Below, in pieces: positions 20,625 through 32,153 of a stretch of DNA of 64,000 nt (its first letter is position 1; every line of letters starts with the position of its first letter). The stretch is from Incurvaria masculella (Eukaryota; Arthropoda; Insecta; Lepidoptera; Incurvariidae). The notes beneath the pieces were generated by a model. The model saw nothing but the letters and a program-made list of their open reading frames with translations. It ran no database searches and was not told the origin of the DNA. Made by a program: the position numbers and the translations under genes. The stretch is from assembly GCA_946894095.1 (NCBI GenBank), contig OX335655.1:18848001-18912000 (forward strand), given 5' to 3'.

Positions 20625-20880
20625 CATTTATTTAAACTTTTTGGTAGTCAAACTACACCAAGTGACGTCACAAAGATGCGCGGATTCGATCAACCCAGTA
20701 AAGAAGAACCCGCAAAGAAACTTCACGGGTTTACATAACATATTTTTCCGTCCAAAATTATGAAATACATACTTAGATTTAAATGCTACTGCCAAACAAC
20801 TTCTTGGTACAAAGGCAAAGAACAAAGAACAATAGAAACAGCCACCCTCGGTATAAGTTACTTACAACTAATAAAGTTAC
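20625..20880 (-). repeat. Dispersed repeat I, copy 2
   Basis: This is the reverse of parts of 17500-17945 and contains GCGCGGATTCGATCAACCC and CAAAGAACAAAGAACAATAG. Antisense frames in it are shadows, not genes. Confidence 0.6.
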
Positions 20881-20881
20881 T

Positions 20882-20922
20882 AATGCAATTATATAAATTA
20901 ATATAATTTATATAATTGCATT
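20882..20922. repeat. Perfect AT-rich palindrome, 19-base arms
   Basis: Arms 20882-20900 and 20904-20922 are exact reverse complements around a 3-base loop. Confidence 0.85.
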
Positions 20923-21540
20923 CATCAACCCAAGAAACCTCATGGGAAGTGGTGTCACGTAGTGATTTTCGATACCCAAAGTATCCGAACATAAACTACT
21001 TAATAGTCTACGTTATTTTTGGATTCTTTAAACCTTCTAAACAATTTCATTGAATTAATTGCACTTAACATTTAACATTTTGATCGCCAATTTATTTAGT
21101 TAAGTTATAATCTTTCACCGTCAATTTAAAATTGAAGTTTCCCAGTTTGTCTGTGGTCGGGGCTAGCATTCTGCTAACTACTCTGACGATCGGTTACGGT
21201 GTCGAACATCGACTTCTTCTACAGATATCCGACGCCGTATTGCTTGAGTCCGTCAACAAACTAATGTTAATAAATACTCATATTCAATTACTTGCTTTAA
21301 AAATAATAACCTAATATGGTAGAAATAGTCCTCCGGACTTGCATCGTATACAACCGTTCGATTGAACTTATTCACAGAATATCGCATCCGCTACTAACAT
21401 TCCTCGAAATAGAATGATGCCATATTAAAAATACAAATTTGCTTCTTGCCTTTAAAATCAGATTTATTTACAAATTGAAAGAATAAAACCTAGCCTTCTG
21501 CGGAATTCATATTCTTCTCATCGTTTAACTAATAACATCA
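20923..21540. other. Unassigned stretch
   Basis: A 60-codon frame at 21132-21314 begins with a hydrophobic run, but I see no further support for it. Otherwise this is AT-rich non-coding sequence. Confidence 0.3.
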
Positions 21541-22727
21541 TTTAGAACCCTTTTTTCACAAGCTCGCCCACCGAGTGGGGCCCGGAAGTACCACCCACTC
21601 GATGGGGATACTTTAGCATTCCCTGAATGCTAGGGAGTGATTATTAACTGGCAAGACAATACAGGTCTTCCGGTTTCACGAGACTAGCCTGAAATCTAGC
21701 CATTTCACGCCATTTGCTTTCTGACCGTCGCCTAGAAGGCGCTCCCGCTAACTTCTGTGCGTGGAACCAGCGGCGTGACCGGTAAGGCAGCCATATTTGA
21801 TTGTTCGCGACCTCCTCGTGTGTTCTGCCATGTCGTTCCGAACGCGCATGAGCCTCAGGCAGTAGTTAGTACTCGGAATGCACGCCGGATGCTTATTTGC
21901 TTCAATTTATATGGATAATGTAATTTTGTATAACCTTTAGATTGTACTTTATGATTTCCTTTTTTCCTTCATTCAAACCAATATTTGTTAATTTAGATCA
22001 CCTTATTTGCTTAAATGCACCACCTGCTTAATTAATGTTTAGTTTCTTTAAATGCGTAGTTTATCTTCGAAACGTAAATTATTTAACGTATATTTTGTAT
22101 TATGTCGCTTCTGCTTGGTTTATGCTAGCATACCGCTATCTGCTGTAGCTGCACGCTAAGGCCGTAGAACTTGTTCTTACACCTTTGAAATAAAAATCTT
22201 CAGCTGCCACGTTGGGGGACGAAGGCGCAGCGAACTTCCGATCAGCCGCCACCACCTAGTCAGCGTCGCGTCCTACGCTGCGACCGGCGCCGGTTCCGCC
22301 ACCTTCTTCGATCGGCCACACGGCGCCACCGGCTGCCACCGCCTTCTACGGGGAGCCACAACTTCGGTGCGACGCGCTGCCTGAACGCAGGCGCCCAAAC
22401 GATCATCGACTGAGATACGTACCCTACGCCCACGTGCACCAACGCCCAAAGCCCACAATTCCACTTACTTCGTTAGTGACGAACATTTATTAGATTGATC
22501 AGAGACTCAAGGAAACATTAGTGTTAATTAGGAATAAGTAGTGCTCCGCTATTCTTTTTCTTCTGTATTATTAATAAACGCGTAATTTTAACTAAGTTTT
22601 TTTTTTCATTAGACTACCCTCATAGACCCCGGGTCATAGACCAGCGACGGAGAAGGGCCCTTTCTTAATTATTGACCGGGGTTGCTGAAGGCCCCCACAT
22701 TTACCCCGTGTCAGTGGGTACTATACC
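21541..22727. other. Possible LTR-element remnant, unresolved
   Basis: Polyadenylation-like AATAAA motifs at about 22189 and 22571 each precede short G-rich sequence (GTTGGGGGACGAAGG at 22212). That arrangement recalls the junction of an LTR and a primer-binding site. The Pro/Ala/Arg-rich stretch 22200-22450 might be the start of a gag region. No paired LTR, gag domain or pol sequence is visible. Confidence 0.25.
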
Positions 22728-22835
22728 AAAACCTCCTTATATTGCATCACATGAAACTGGATAGAAAAGACGGGCATTTTCCCCTTGAAAATAACCTTCG
22801 TTAATTCAATGCGAAGGTACTAACAGGGGGGGGAC
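22728..22835 (-). mobile_element. SINE body fragment, diverged
   Basis: CTTATATTGCATCACATGAA, ACTGGATAGAAAAGACGGGC and AATGCGAAGGTACTAAC correspond, with many changes, to the shared SINE body in reverse. Confidence 0.5.
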
Positions 22836-22929
22836 ATACCCTTTTTGTAGAATTATTATTGGATTATATAGTGGAATTAGTGATCAATTCTACAAATATA
22901 GTATACCTTTCTGTTCAGACCACAGAAAA

Positions 22930-23080
22930 GAAAGGAGAAGTGGCATCTGAGCGTTTGGGCAGCAGACCGCGCCTCTTCCTAACATCGCTGTCGCCCGCGA
23001 ATTCGCTCCCAAAATGCGTTCGCCAAGTAAGTTTCCACCAACACAAACCCTCCAATACGTCTGCGACTATATTTGCGTGT
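22930..23080 (+). repeat. Dispersed repeat P, copy 1
   Basis: AACATCGCTGTCGCCCGCGA, then TGCGTTCGCCAAGT and CCCTCCAATACGTCTGCGAC, recur at 28940-29010. Confidence 0.6.
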
Positions 23081-24862
23081 GGAATGCACGTTAAGAGTTT
23101 TTTTGTAGTTTCAGAAAATTTGCGTCAATGGATCTAATTTTCGAGCCAGGACGCACACCTCCTTCCTTTTTTGATCTGAGATTGGAACCTTTAGTACATG
23201 TTCTTGTCTCCTGTGCACAATAAAAGCTATTTCTTTTGACTAGGCAACTTTTTCCTTTTCTTTAACATCTAAGAACATAGTCTTGCAAGCAATCACTGGA
23301 TCGTCTAATATTTGGATACAGTCCGTCGACGCACCTGCCACAGTCCCGCTAGGCCAGAAGCCAGCGTTTAAATAGTGACTTCACAGGAACTTCAAGGAGT
23401 TTTCTAATGACAGGTGCCAAAATCGCATTAAGAAATCTGGAAGGAGATAATTTACTGATTTTTTATTTGATTTCCTCCTTAGTGGTATCCTTATCCGAAA
23501 ATTAACAATACTACTGGTCCAGTCCAATTCTAAATGATGAAAAAAATTAAAAATAGGTTTCCCGTTAAAGTTTACTTTAGATTTTTTTTTTATTTATATT
23601 TTTGCAGACCTGAACCACCTCTTAAACGTTAATAAAATGATTAGAAATTATAAATTCCTTTATTATGTTTTACTCAATTTTGTGCACAGACGATTTCATA
23701 ATTTTATCAGTCACGTTAGTTTTTAAATACTTAGTTTTTAATTACTTAAATACTAGTTGTTATGTGTAAGCTTACGTCATAATTCTGCTTGTAGTGAATT
23801 TCCAAAACAGCAAAAATAAATTCGTAAAAACCATCAATGAAATTTAGAACTGTCATTAAGAATTGGTAACTGGTCCCTTAGGACAAGTTCATTAGCCTGG
23901 CAAGACAAACGTCAACCGTCTAACATGGGCACCTTGACCGTTAAACGGCGATGTAAAAAAAAATCACAAAACATCACTATTTCTGCTATAACTCCTTTAA
24001 AATTATAACTAAGAAACTGTAGCTGCACGAGCGAGCACAATAAGTATTTTCGTATTTAATCTCATAAAACATTTACACAATAATGAAGACACAACCTCGC
24101 GCGTGCAAAAAGTTGCCATTCAAAATTAGATACTTTTTGCGCTGAGCTTCATAATTATTTCAAAAGCTTTTTTCATAAAATGTGTTATGGCATCAAATAC
24201 ATAACTGCTTAGTGTGCTCGCCAATACAGCTATAGTTTGTAATGTCCTATTTTTGGGAAGCTATAGCAGAACATCTGTGGCGCCATCTACAAGTGCGTGC
24301 AACACCATAAATTAAGCGATAATATAAAGAAGACGAATGGATGCAGTGTTGTTCCGTTAGGTGACGTAAGTAACTCGCCTCCCTGCCCATGGGCTATAGG
24401 GACCAAAGGGTCGGTGACGCCTGCTGCCCTATAAATCACACGCGCCTCACTACGGTCACCTTCCCTTGCAAAATTGGACGGTGAATCAATGTGTAAGGGA
24501 CACTGCGCGAAAGGTTAATTCAGAGTCAATCGTGTTTGAATGAAAAATGCCTGAGACGTAATTTATCCTAAAAGGAACTAGGCCTAAGGAAGAAATAGGG
24601 TCGAATCGCTCACGAAGATCTGCGTCAGAATTTCATAAACGAAACGCCAGGTGGCGCGACGAAATCGAGGCGACAACATGGGGTTTAAAGAGCAGACATA
24701 ACGATCTAACGTTTTCTGAAGTCACATGGCAGCCATATTTCAATATATGTAATACTAGCTGTGGTTTCCGGCTCTGCCGTTTAGGAGTTCATTAACATAC
24801 CGTACCGTATTGACGTACCGCAGAATTATATTAAACCTTGTACTTTTTCAGGAAAACATAAA
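23081..24862. other. Long unassigned non-coding stretch
   Basis: AT-rich sequence with no coding frame, RNA gene or paired repeat that I can support. Short GATGGCGCC-like motifs occur near 24285, as elsewhere in insect DNA. Confidence 0.35.
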
Positions 24863-25179
24863 GTGCGTTTAGCAACAAAAAGTGAGTGTTTATGTACCGC
24901 CCCACCTTCGCTGAAGCGATCCGATCAATCAACTCGCCTGAAGTTTTCCGTCGTCCCCTCCCCCCCGCCCCCCTATATCACTACCCACAGTGCGTCACAG
25001 CGTCACCCGCGTGCAGTGACGCAACCGCCTCACCCGCGAAGCAAAGAACTGCCAAGCACTGAGAGACGACAGCAGAGTGTACATACCCGCCCCCATTTAG
25101 CTCAACGGGCAACGGCAAAGGAAATCACCCATTCACTAGCCACATTCCTCCAAATAGAACCAACCGATCCTGCTCAAAA

Positions 25180-25400
25180 CTCCCTCCTGAGATGCAGAAT
25201 CCACCACCGCTACATCGAGGTACTCCGAAATCTGTATCGATCCGCGACGATGACTGTGAAGACCACCCGCCAGGTGGGAAGACGACATCAAGTGCGTCGG
25301 CGGAAAGCAGTGGTTCCGTACCGCTGAGGGCCGGGAGGACTGGAGAAGGATTGGAGAGGCGTATGTCCAGCAGTGGACGCAGAACACGCTGACTGACTGA
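25180..25400 (+). pseudogene. RTE-type non-LTR retrotransposon, internally deleted 3' fragment
   Basis: The frame around 25200-25255 reads HRYIEVLRNLYRSATMTV, the segment that precedes the RGVRQGD block in RTE-clade reverse transcriptases. About 10 bases later, in another frame, comes an RTE C-terminal end: RPPARWEDDIK, then GREDWRRIGEAYVQQWTQN and a stop. The catalytic centre between these two points is missing. The 3' end has TGACTGACTGACTGA, the short-repeat tail usual for RTE elements. The upstream Pro/Ser-rich frame from 24863 is not supported as part of it. Confidence 0.7.
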
Positions 25401-25410
25401 CTGATCCTGT

Positions 25411-25955
25411 AGGTCCTTTATCTAGAGATTTGGTAAACTGTCGAATGCTGTGTAATTGTGTTATAAACTGGAGTCCTTCAAAATCAATGATAAAAAGCAC
25501 CTGGAAAGCCGGAGTGATTTTCGTAGCTCCTGAGAAAGTCCGAAAGTTCATGAGCGTGAACTTACAAAAAACCGAAATGTGCTAGCCTGGAGGTCCTAAA
25601 ACAACCAAGCGCCTGTCTCCACCTCATAAAATAATTGCAGGTTGGCGCTTGACTTCTCATTACTAAAATAACAGGCGTTGATCCAATTTAAACTACTTGA
25701 AAAGCATGGTATATGCTATGCTCAGCCACTCAGAGGAAGAAGATACAGTTCCAGCAAAAAATCCCCGACGAATTATTATTGTGGGCAGATTAACGACGGG
25801 CAGATGAAGATCGCATGTTGGAGTGTACTGACTACTGATGCTTCACCACATTCGCACCTAACCATTGCTCCTCCACGCACTGTGGCGACATCCGAAGGAC
25901 GAAGGACGTCCACTGCCCCGAGAGCTTTTGCTCCCAGGCAAATGACCTTAGCCTG
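25411..25955. other. Unassigned stretch with small repeat J
   Basis: AAGCACCTGGAAAGCCGG and TTTTCGTAGCTCCTGAGAAA (25495-25540) recur in slightly changed form at 33308-33355. No gene is seen. Confidence 0.4.
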
Positions 25956-26305
25956 CAGTCCCAGTTGTCACCTAAATTGGCGTTTACGCCAAACCGATCG
26001 ACTGGCGTTTTCAAATGTATGGAGAAATGTAGGAGCGCGCGCAGTGGGCGTAAAGCGAACTAACATTTGCGAGTCCGAGTTTGATTTGACAGCTTACTCA
26101 TCGTCGGCGTAAACACGTCGACGTTACCGTTTACGCCGACTCCGCGTTTTCATAGAAATCGGAAGTCCGAGTTTGACTTTGACAGCTTGAAGAAGTAAGA
26201 CCACAGAATATCTAGTAAAAACTTGTATGGTGTGTGACGTTTTTACGGAAAACGCCAGTCGATCGGTTGGCCGTAAACGCCTATTTAGGTGGCAACTGGG
26301 ACTAC
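25956..26305 (+). mobile_element. MITE K, copy 1
   Basis: An approximately 350 bp element with long terminal inverted repeats of about 55 bases, reading AGTCCCAGTTGTCACCTAAA at the left and the complement ending CAACTGGGACT at the right. Both ends contain the CCGATCGACTGGCGTTTTC motif or its reverse. Three more copies lie at 42130-44462. Antisense frames over it are shadows. Confidence 0.85.
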
Positions 26306-26535
26306 ATGCTCAGGAATGATGTGGTTTTACGCAGCGGCCGTCTGGATGATGCCCAGCCCGCCGCTTTCTTACAGCGGCTGACCAAGGACCGGCACTGCAA
26401 AGCATGCCGAGAAGCAATCCCGTTTATCCAGACGACCCAGACGACGTCAACATAGAACGGTCCTTATAGAACATATTGTACCTACTCGTAGCAAGACACA
26501 ACTTACATGCTGAGCACGAAAAAGTCAATATAAAG
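26306..26535. other. Unassigned stretch
   Basis: A short frame at 26320-26452 ends with HCKACREAIPF, but it has no upstream partner or known domain. Confidence 0.3.
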
Positions 26536-26625
26536 TCAGCCTAGGACCGGCTCCGGCGTCTGATGCCAAACACGATTTTAAATGCGACGGCAATTCGATC
26601 AAACATTTCATATTTGCTGTCAAAG
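26536..26625 (+). repeat. Dispersed repeat S, copy 1
   Basis: CCTAGGACCGGCTCCGGCGT, GATGCCAAACACGATTTT and GACGGCAA recur in reverse at 56785-56868. Confidence 0.6.
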
Positions 26626-27164
26626 TACACAACGGATTAAAACGTGAGCATCTTAAGCGCTGTGCCAGTTGAATACATTGACAAAGAATAGGTAGGTAGG
26701 GGCACAAAATAAAAATTATGGTAGCAGCACCGGTAGTTTTGGGTGAAGCCCGTTTGATAGTTCGTAGATTCTGAGGTGTACGGGCGTAATAACACTGACA
26801 AATACCGTTTATTTTTCTGGTAAATAAGAGAAAATAAATAACGCCGTTTGACATTTCATCAAAATCTCCTGACTCCATTGAGTGTTTTGCGATATTTCTT
26901 TTAGTTTCAGATTTGGCCTTGAGCAAACTCTTGACTACCAAAATTACATCTTAATATAAATTAATAGGTATTCTTATCTTAATTATTGAGGTGTAAAAAG
27001 TACCAAAAGTTGATGCTATCCACTATTTAAGTTAAACCTATGACGACAAAATATTTGTAAGAGTTGCTCTGTGTACTTTTAGAAGTCGATGCATCAGAAC
27101 AGAAGAATGAGAGAGAGAATGGCCCCTGGTCTCTTCTGTCGAAGCCTGCGGGTTCAAATCCCAG
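26626..27164. other. Unassigned stretch
   Basis: A minus-strand 138-codon frame crosses 26525-26941. It overlaps repeat S and has no recognised domain, so I do not call it a gene. A GGTTCAAATCCC motif near 27153 looks like a pol III B box, perhaps from a lost SINE head. Confidence 0.3.
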
Positions 27165-27300
27165 GGTATGTTTCAATTTCTTTATTTCCTCCATTGTATG
27201 TATATTGCACACACACACGTCTTTTTTCTTTTTCTGCCGATTCGATCACCTCTGCACCGCCGGAGGCAAAGAACTGACAAGAAACTGCTAGGTTTGTGTT
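27165..27300 (+). repeat. Dispersed repeat H, copy 1
   Basis: TTTCTTTATTTCCTCCATTG, then GATTCGATCACCTCTG and GACAAGAAACT, match 33465-33560 in order. Confidence 0.55.
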
Positions 27301-28884
27301 TTTTTTCTTCGATAGACCTCTTGTTTCATACTCAAGATAGAAATGTGCATTTTCGTTGAGGTTGATGACCAGGGATTGGTCACTTACCATGATCGTATAG
27401 TTCATGTGCTTCAAAAACATCCAACACGGAGAGCATGTATGAACTTGCCCGTTGGCGAAGCTATACAAGTGTGCGGTGATCGTACCGCATGGCCCTCTAT
27501 CATCTCTGTCTACCCCTCCGGAAAACCGGCGTGATTTTCGGTCCAATTCAAAATTCCAGTAGCACAATCCAACGCGATTGCACCGCCCGCGCGGGTTGCG
27601 GTAGGACGCCCCGTCTGGAGACCGGTCGGCGGGGGACGGGGCACGACACATGTGCAAAACAAACCCGACCGTAGGGTGCTACTGGACTTTTGTCGTCGAT
27701 GGTACAGTGGTGGGATGTTCTGCTACTCTTGAGTTGTGGGCACACAAACATTATCACAACTAAATAATCAAGATCGATAAATGGTTGGTACAATCCCAAT
27801 GTCGGTTGGGTTTTTGCAGTTGTAAATATGTTGAGGGAACTGAGATAGAGGTGTTGTGGTCAAAGAAAAGAATCAACGTTTTCGAGATTCTTTTGTTTTC
27901 TTTCCATAGACTTAAAATTAATGCATTAGACATTAAATAACAGGAGAAAACTATACGACGATAAACTTTATTTAAGAATTTCAAATCTCTAAGCGGTTAC
28001 AGATTGATTGGTTAGTGTTAGTTAGTTGGGCTTACGGGTGCGAAAACACCTAATCGCTTGCAATGACATCACAGTATTGCCGAGATGACCAATCAGCCAT
28101 ACGACCATCCTCGCGTGGCAAATCTGCATAAATTGCGAAGCACCGCGATATGATTTGAATTTAAATATTTTCAGTACGAATTTAAATATTATTTATTTTT
28201 AAATGTGTGCAATGAACTCGTTTCCGATATGGCTTTTCATATTCTGGTATGGTAAGCACACACTCATATAGGTTCTATAAATTCGAAATTTGACACTGTT
28301 CCTATTAGATAAATTTTGTTTGAGATACATTGTATTTGAAATGCCTAATCATATTTCATTACAATAATACTAAAATCGCCGTTCCCTACGTTTTCGCCTA
28401 TTTTAATGCTATACCAAAGCGGTAAGGTAGAACATACTGTTTTATAAGGTTATATAAAAAAACTTGAAAATTATAAATTCTTCTGTTCGGAGATATTGTT
28501 GCAACCCCTTGTTTTTCAGGAATTATGAAAGCGAAAAATAGAAAACATTCAAATCGCCACTCAGCAGCCGTCAACTATTTTTCCAGCTTCCAACCGTCGA
28601 CAGCTTTCAACTTTATCGCAAAAGCTCTCGACACTTTAGCAAGTTTAATGTTTCTATTGTCTCCGACTCGGCGAGAGAGCTTTCGCATAAGTGAGGGCTG
28701 TTCTGCTTGGTATTGCGGCTGTCACGCCGCACGATTGAGACGCTCATCATTGGTTCAAATCGACGGTTTTTGTTTTAATTACCTGTTGCGTCACCCCGTT
28801 GTAGATCACCGCAGAAGAGAAAGGCAAGGAGACGTGGCAAGCCGTCGTCACTCGCGACTCTACCGTATGGACAAAGTGTGCATA
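27301..28884. other. Long unassigned stretch
   Basis: A piece at 27490-27530 (ATCATCTCTGTCTACCCCTC) recurs at 34410-34440 and looks like a dispersed repeat. Frames at 27154-27657 and 28525-28887 overlap on both strands and lack domains. I see no supported gene. Confidence 0.3.
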
Positions 28885-29015
28885 TAATCGTATGAGAAGC
28901 CGGCCGCGCGTCGAGTGCCACACAGTTCAAACATCGCTAACGCTCGCGAATGTGCTCCAGAAATGTGTTCGCCAAGTCAATTCACACACCCTCCAATACG
29001 TCTGCGACTACGGTT
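28885..29015 (+). repeat. Dispersed repeat P, copy 2
   Basis: This is the partner of 22930-23080. A weaker third piece lies at 48488-48570. Confidence 0.6.
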
Positions 29016-29021
29016 GTTTCA

Positions 29022-29520
29022 AACTCAAACTCAAACTCAAAATCTTTATTGGTTCATACAACATAACTTACTATATTAACATATTTATTTAAATGAAGAC
29101 TTGTGGTGAACAGTGTGGATAGTTCGTCGTGTTGTATGCCAAATGGCGCTAGCTCAGCTTGCCTTGCTAGTCGAACTATACAGGCTGCTGTTTTTCAGCT
29201 AGGACCTATGTGTGAAGTGGTGGGAGGGTGTGTGAGGGTGTGAGAGGGTGTGTGATGGTGTGTGAGGGTGTGTGTATGCTGTAATATAATGCTTATAATA
29301 AATGCTATAATATGTTTATTTTTTGTTTGGCGATAATATATATACATTAGTAATTTGTTAGGTAAGATAATAAAATTAATTCTATTAAATATGCTTTATA
29401 AGCTGATCCACTCAGATTTTACTATTCCTTCTTTGCTGCTCTAGTAACAGTTTCTTACACGCAGTTCTAAACGCTGTAATGCCTTCTTCTGTAATGCTGT
29501 TTATGGCATGTATGTGTTTA
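29022..29520 (-). pseudogene. Non-LTR retrotransposon 3' end with (GAGTTT)n tail
   Basis: On the minus strand, a short frame near 29505-29395 reads HAINSITEEGITAFRTACKK and further to a stop. It is followed by a 3' UTR containing GTGAGGGT-type repeats (29217-29275) and ends with AATAAAGATTT and (GAGTTT)n at 29022-29047. The signal-plus-tail layout is that of a non-LTR element, and the coding piece is too short to assign a clade. Confidence 0.45.
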
Positions 29521-30062
29521 AGTTAGGATGGTAGTTTTAGAAAACCCTTCCTTTTTTATCTGAGGACACAGGTTTTATTAGCGCAGAAAGAGAGCAATTC
29601 TTCAATATAATCAGAATTTTAGGTCATTTAATTAGAAATATATTTATAGCGCCCAGTTTTAGCGAATGTGATCCAAAGTACTTGTACAAGTATGCCTTCC
29701 GACCGTCAGTATTGAGATACAATGTATGGAATGAATGTTAAATTTGGCAGTCGGAAACCATACTTTGGTTAAGCCTAGTACGAGTTAGGTCTTTTAATTT
29801 CAGCATTAGACCCTCAAATATACACTTTGGAAAGGATTCGGTCCAAACTAGCGTTCAGGGCGGTCAGTTTTTTACGAATCTGACAAAAGACAAACTCGGC
29901 ACTAAAAGTATTCAGAGCCAGCTGGGCACTATAGCTACCCTTTGTTATATGGATTCTGCCTATGCAAAAAAAAAAACAATTTGTGAATTGAGACAGTTTA
30001 TTTATACAGTGTATACAAAAATATAAAGTTTACATCTTGACGGCTTTTACCATTTTTTTTAC
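29521..30062. other. AT-rich unassigned stretch
   Basis: I recognise no gene or paired repeat. Confidence 0.35.
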
Positions 30063-30468
30063 ATTTGAGCGGCTCGTAGCCTAGTGGCGCGGGGACGGGC
30101 CTAGCGTACCAGAGGCCTGGGTTCAATACCGACATGCACCACTGTCTTTCTCTTTCCGAGTTCGATAAGTGCATTTCGTCACGAATGCCAGCTGCTCCAT
30201 GGTTCGGAATCCATGTAAAACTGTAGGTCCCCATCCCCTACTAGGTGGTAGGGTTTAAGCCCGCCCGGGTTGGTACCATCGCATTGGATGAAAAGATGGT
30301 CGAAGCGGCAATGAAAAATTGTCCGTGTTTTCCGTCCAGTTCAATGTAGCCGTGCTCATAAAGGGAAGGTCCTGGCTTGGCACCAAATTCCTTCGGGAAT
30401 GTGGTGTATTGGGCTAATATCATAACGGTAGTTGTGTGGTATCCATGTCAGGTCGCATAAAAAAAAAC
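30063..30468 (+). mobile_element. tRNA-headed SINE, near-complete reference copy
   Basis: The A box TAGCCTAGTGG is at 30077-30087 and the B box GGTTCAATACC at 30120-30130. Then come the shared body and a tail ending TCAGGTCGCATAAAAAAAAA. This is the cleanest tRNA-headed copy in the window. Such SINEs are transcribed by RNA polymerase III and moved by a partner LINE. Confidence 0.92.
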
Positions 30469-30589
30469 ATTGAATGAGCCATTAGTTTAGCAAATGGGCT
30501 CGAAGGACCAATGTGGCCTGCGAAACTCGAGCAACTCAAGATCTGTTACTACTTGCCACTTGAATAAACACACATACTGTACGCGCCCC

Positions 30590-30880
30590 GATAACGCAAA
30601 ACACACGTTTTTCTCGCCACTTTCACTCACACACGCAGCTGCGGAGACGACGCGCGCGCACCTATGTTTATTTTCAACCGGCAAATCTGCGACAAGACCA
30701 TTCCGGTTTGAATGGCGGCGAGCCCACGGCCCGGCGCGCTCTGATTGGCCGCCGCGGATCGTACGATGTTCGGTGACGTCACGAGATCGCGCTCGAATGA
30801 TTCGACGCCGAGAACGCAGTGGCAGCGGTGAATTTTATGTGTGCGAGCGCATGACACTTTCCGTCGACGGTTATTTATAG
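30590..30880. promoter_or_regulatory. CpG-dense promoter-like block
   Basis: Amid AT-rich DNA, this block is CpG-dense. It carries a CCAAT box in reverse (ATTGG, 30744-30748), a full CRE (TGACGTCA, 30774-30781) and, on the minus strand, TATAAATA at 30872-30879. No exon has been identified beside it, so the direction and target gene are unknown. Confidence 0.35.
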
Positions 30881-31350
30881 GCAAACAATGTATTTGTTAT
30901 GTAATCATTTTCTTCATTTGAAAACGGTAAAGAACAATGTTGCTTCGAATATCGTAAACAATACAATATTATTGGCTTACTGCCGTATCGTACCTACTGA
31001 AATACTGGTTGATCAACGTTATCATCATGCATCATGCATCAACGTAAACATCACACAATGCTATTCAAATAAGAACAGGATAGTATCACCGCCATTTTGA
31101 ATGTCATACTGCTAAAACGCTCACTTCACTTCACAAACTTCAGTATTTTGCCGCGGTGTTGCCGCGTACTTTCTCTCGCGAATACGAGTGAAGTTATTCA
31201 CGAGCCCCGTCTTATTCTTATTTGAATCGCGTTGTACGTTTTGAGCTGGGGCAAAAATTAATTAGTGTAGCTATATCGGTTTGTTTTTATAATTTAACAG
31301 TTAATAGGAGAACATTTCGGGACAAAATGCGTGTGACCGACAGACACCAG
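30881..31350. other. Unassigned stretch
   Basis: The piece 31297-31345 (GTTAATAGGAG.ACATT, GGACAAAATGCGTGTGACC) recurs at 48866-48900, so it belongs to some dispersed repeat. No gene is seen. Confidence 0.35.
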
Positions 31351-31944
31351 ACCCATCCCGCTCATCTCCCCATACAAAAGGGGAAAGAAGATCACGCCCA
31401 TATTTCTTGTCAGAGATCCAAAATTTTGTTCCAAATAGCTTTATTTGATCGAACTTTTTTTTTGCATTCATAGGTAGGTAACCTACACTTAAACATGTCA
31501 AGAATGTCTGAAAAACTAGATGTCTGATGATCATTGGCATTGTAAAATTGTGTTTGGTTTCTAAGTTATAAGGTCCGAAAGTTCGCATTTTTCGCGCGTT
31601 TTATACAATAACTTTGGAGGTGGATTACGCAATAGTAAAGTAAGAACATCTTAAAAGGATTAGTTATCAGACATAGCTTATTTAATCAAGTTTATAATCT
31701 ATTTGGTTTTTGTTCGATTTTTTACTACAGCGGTCGTGGTTTACTTTAAGCTATAAGTCGTTTTAAAATTAAAATTTTCGTAAATCTTACCAAATCATAC
31801 ACTATGCACATTGACTTTTTTGTGGACATGTTGCATCTTCCTCATCACGGAGCCTGTCTTATTCTTTAAAACAGAGAAGGTCCCAGAGCGCAACAGCACG
31901 GTTTTGTACCGTGCCCGCGAATGAGTTAGGCCCGCCGGGTTGGG
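31351..31944 (-). mobile_element. TTAA MITE C, diverged copy 3
   Basis: In reverse orientation, the outer GGTGG/CCACC ends are lost (ACCCATCCCGC at left, GGGTTGGGCGGG at right). About 55 bases of unrelated sequence sit near 31456-31515. It is the oldest copy of the family here. Confidence 0.8.
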
Positions 31945-32153
31945 CGGGTTCCTTTTTATTTGCTTTTTGCGACGGGACCTTAAAAACTAGTTATTATCTT
32001 CTGCAGGTAGGTACCGGTTTGCGTTGGCGTACCGTCCAAGAGACGCTGGCTATTCAGAATACCTCCTCACCAGTGACAAAAAAAATGGTGTAGCGTGCTA
32101 TTTTCAGCTCTGCGACGAAGCGATTCGGACACTAACAAGATTGTTTACGTTAG

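Noticed and set aside
21132..21314. 60-codon frame with hydrophobic start
   Set aside because: The signal-peptide-like start has no downstream domain, donor site or upstream promoter features that I can support.
24863..25180. N-terminal Pro/Ser/Thr-rich part of a 154-codon frame
   Set aside because: Only the last third matches RTE reverse transcriptase. The upstream text is low complexity and lacks any RTE motif.
26525..26941. 138-codon minus-strand ORF
   Set aside because: It overlaps dispersed repeat S, has no domain and no splice or promoter support. It is most likely a chance frame.
27154..27657. 167-codon minus-strand ORF
   Set aside because: It crosses dispersed repeat H and a second repeat piece, and competing frames of similar size exist on the plus strand. 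There is no domain.
30063..30135. tRNA gene
   Set aside because: A and B boxes are present, but the segment does not fold into a full cloverleaf with matching acceptor arms as far as I can see, and it is the head of a repeated SINE.
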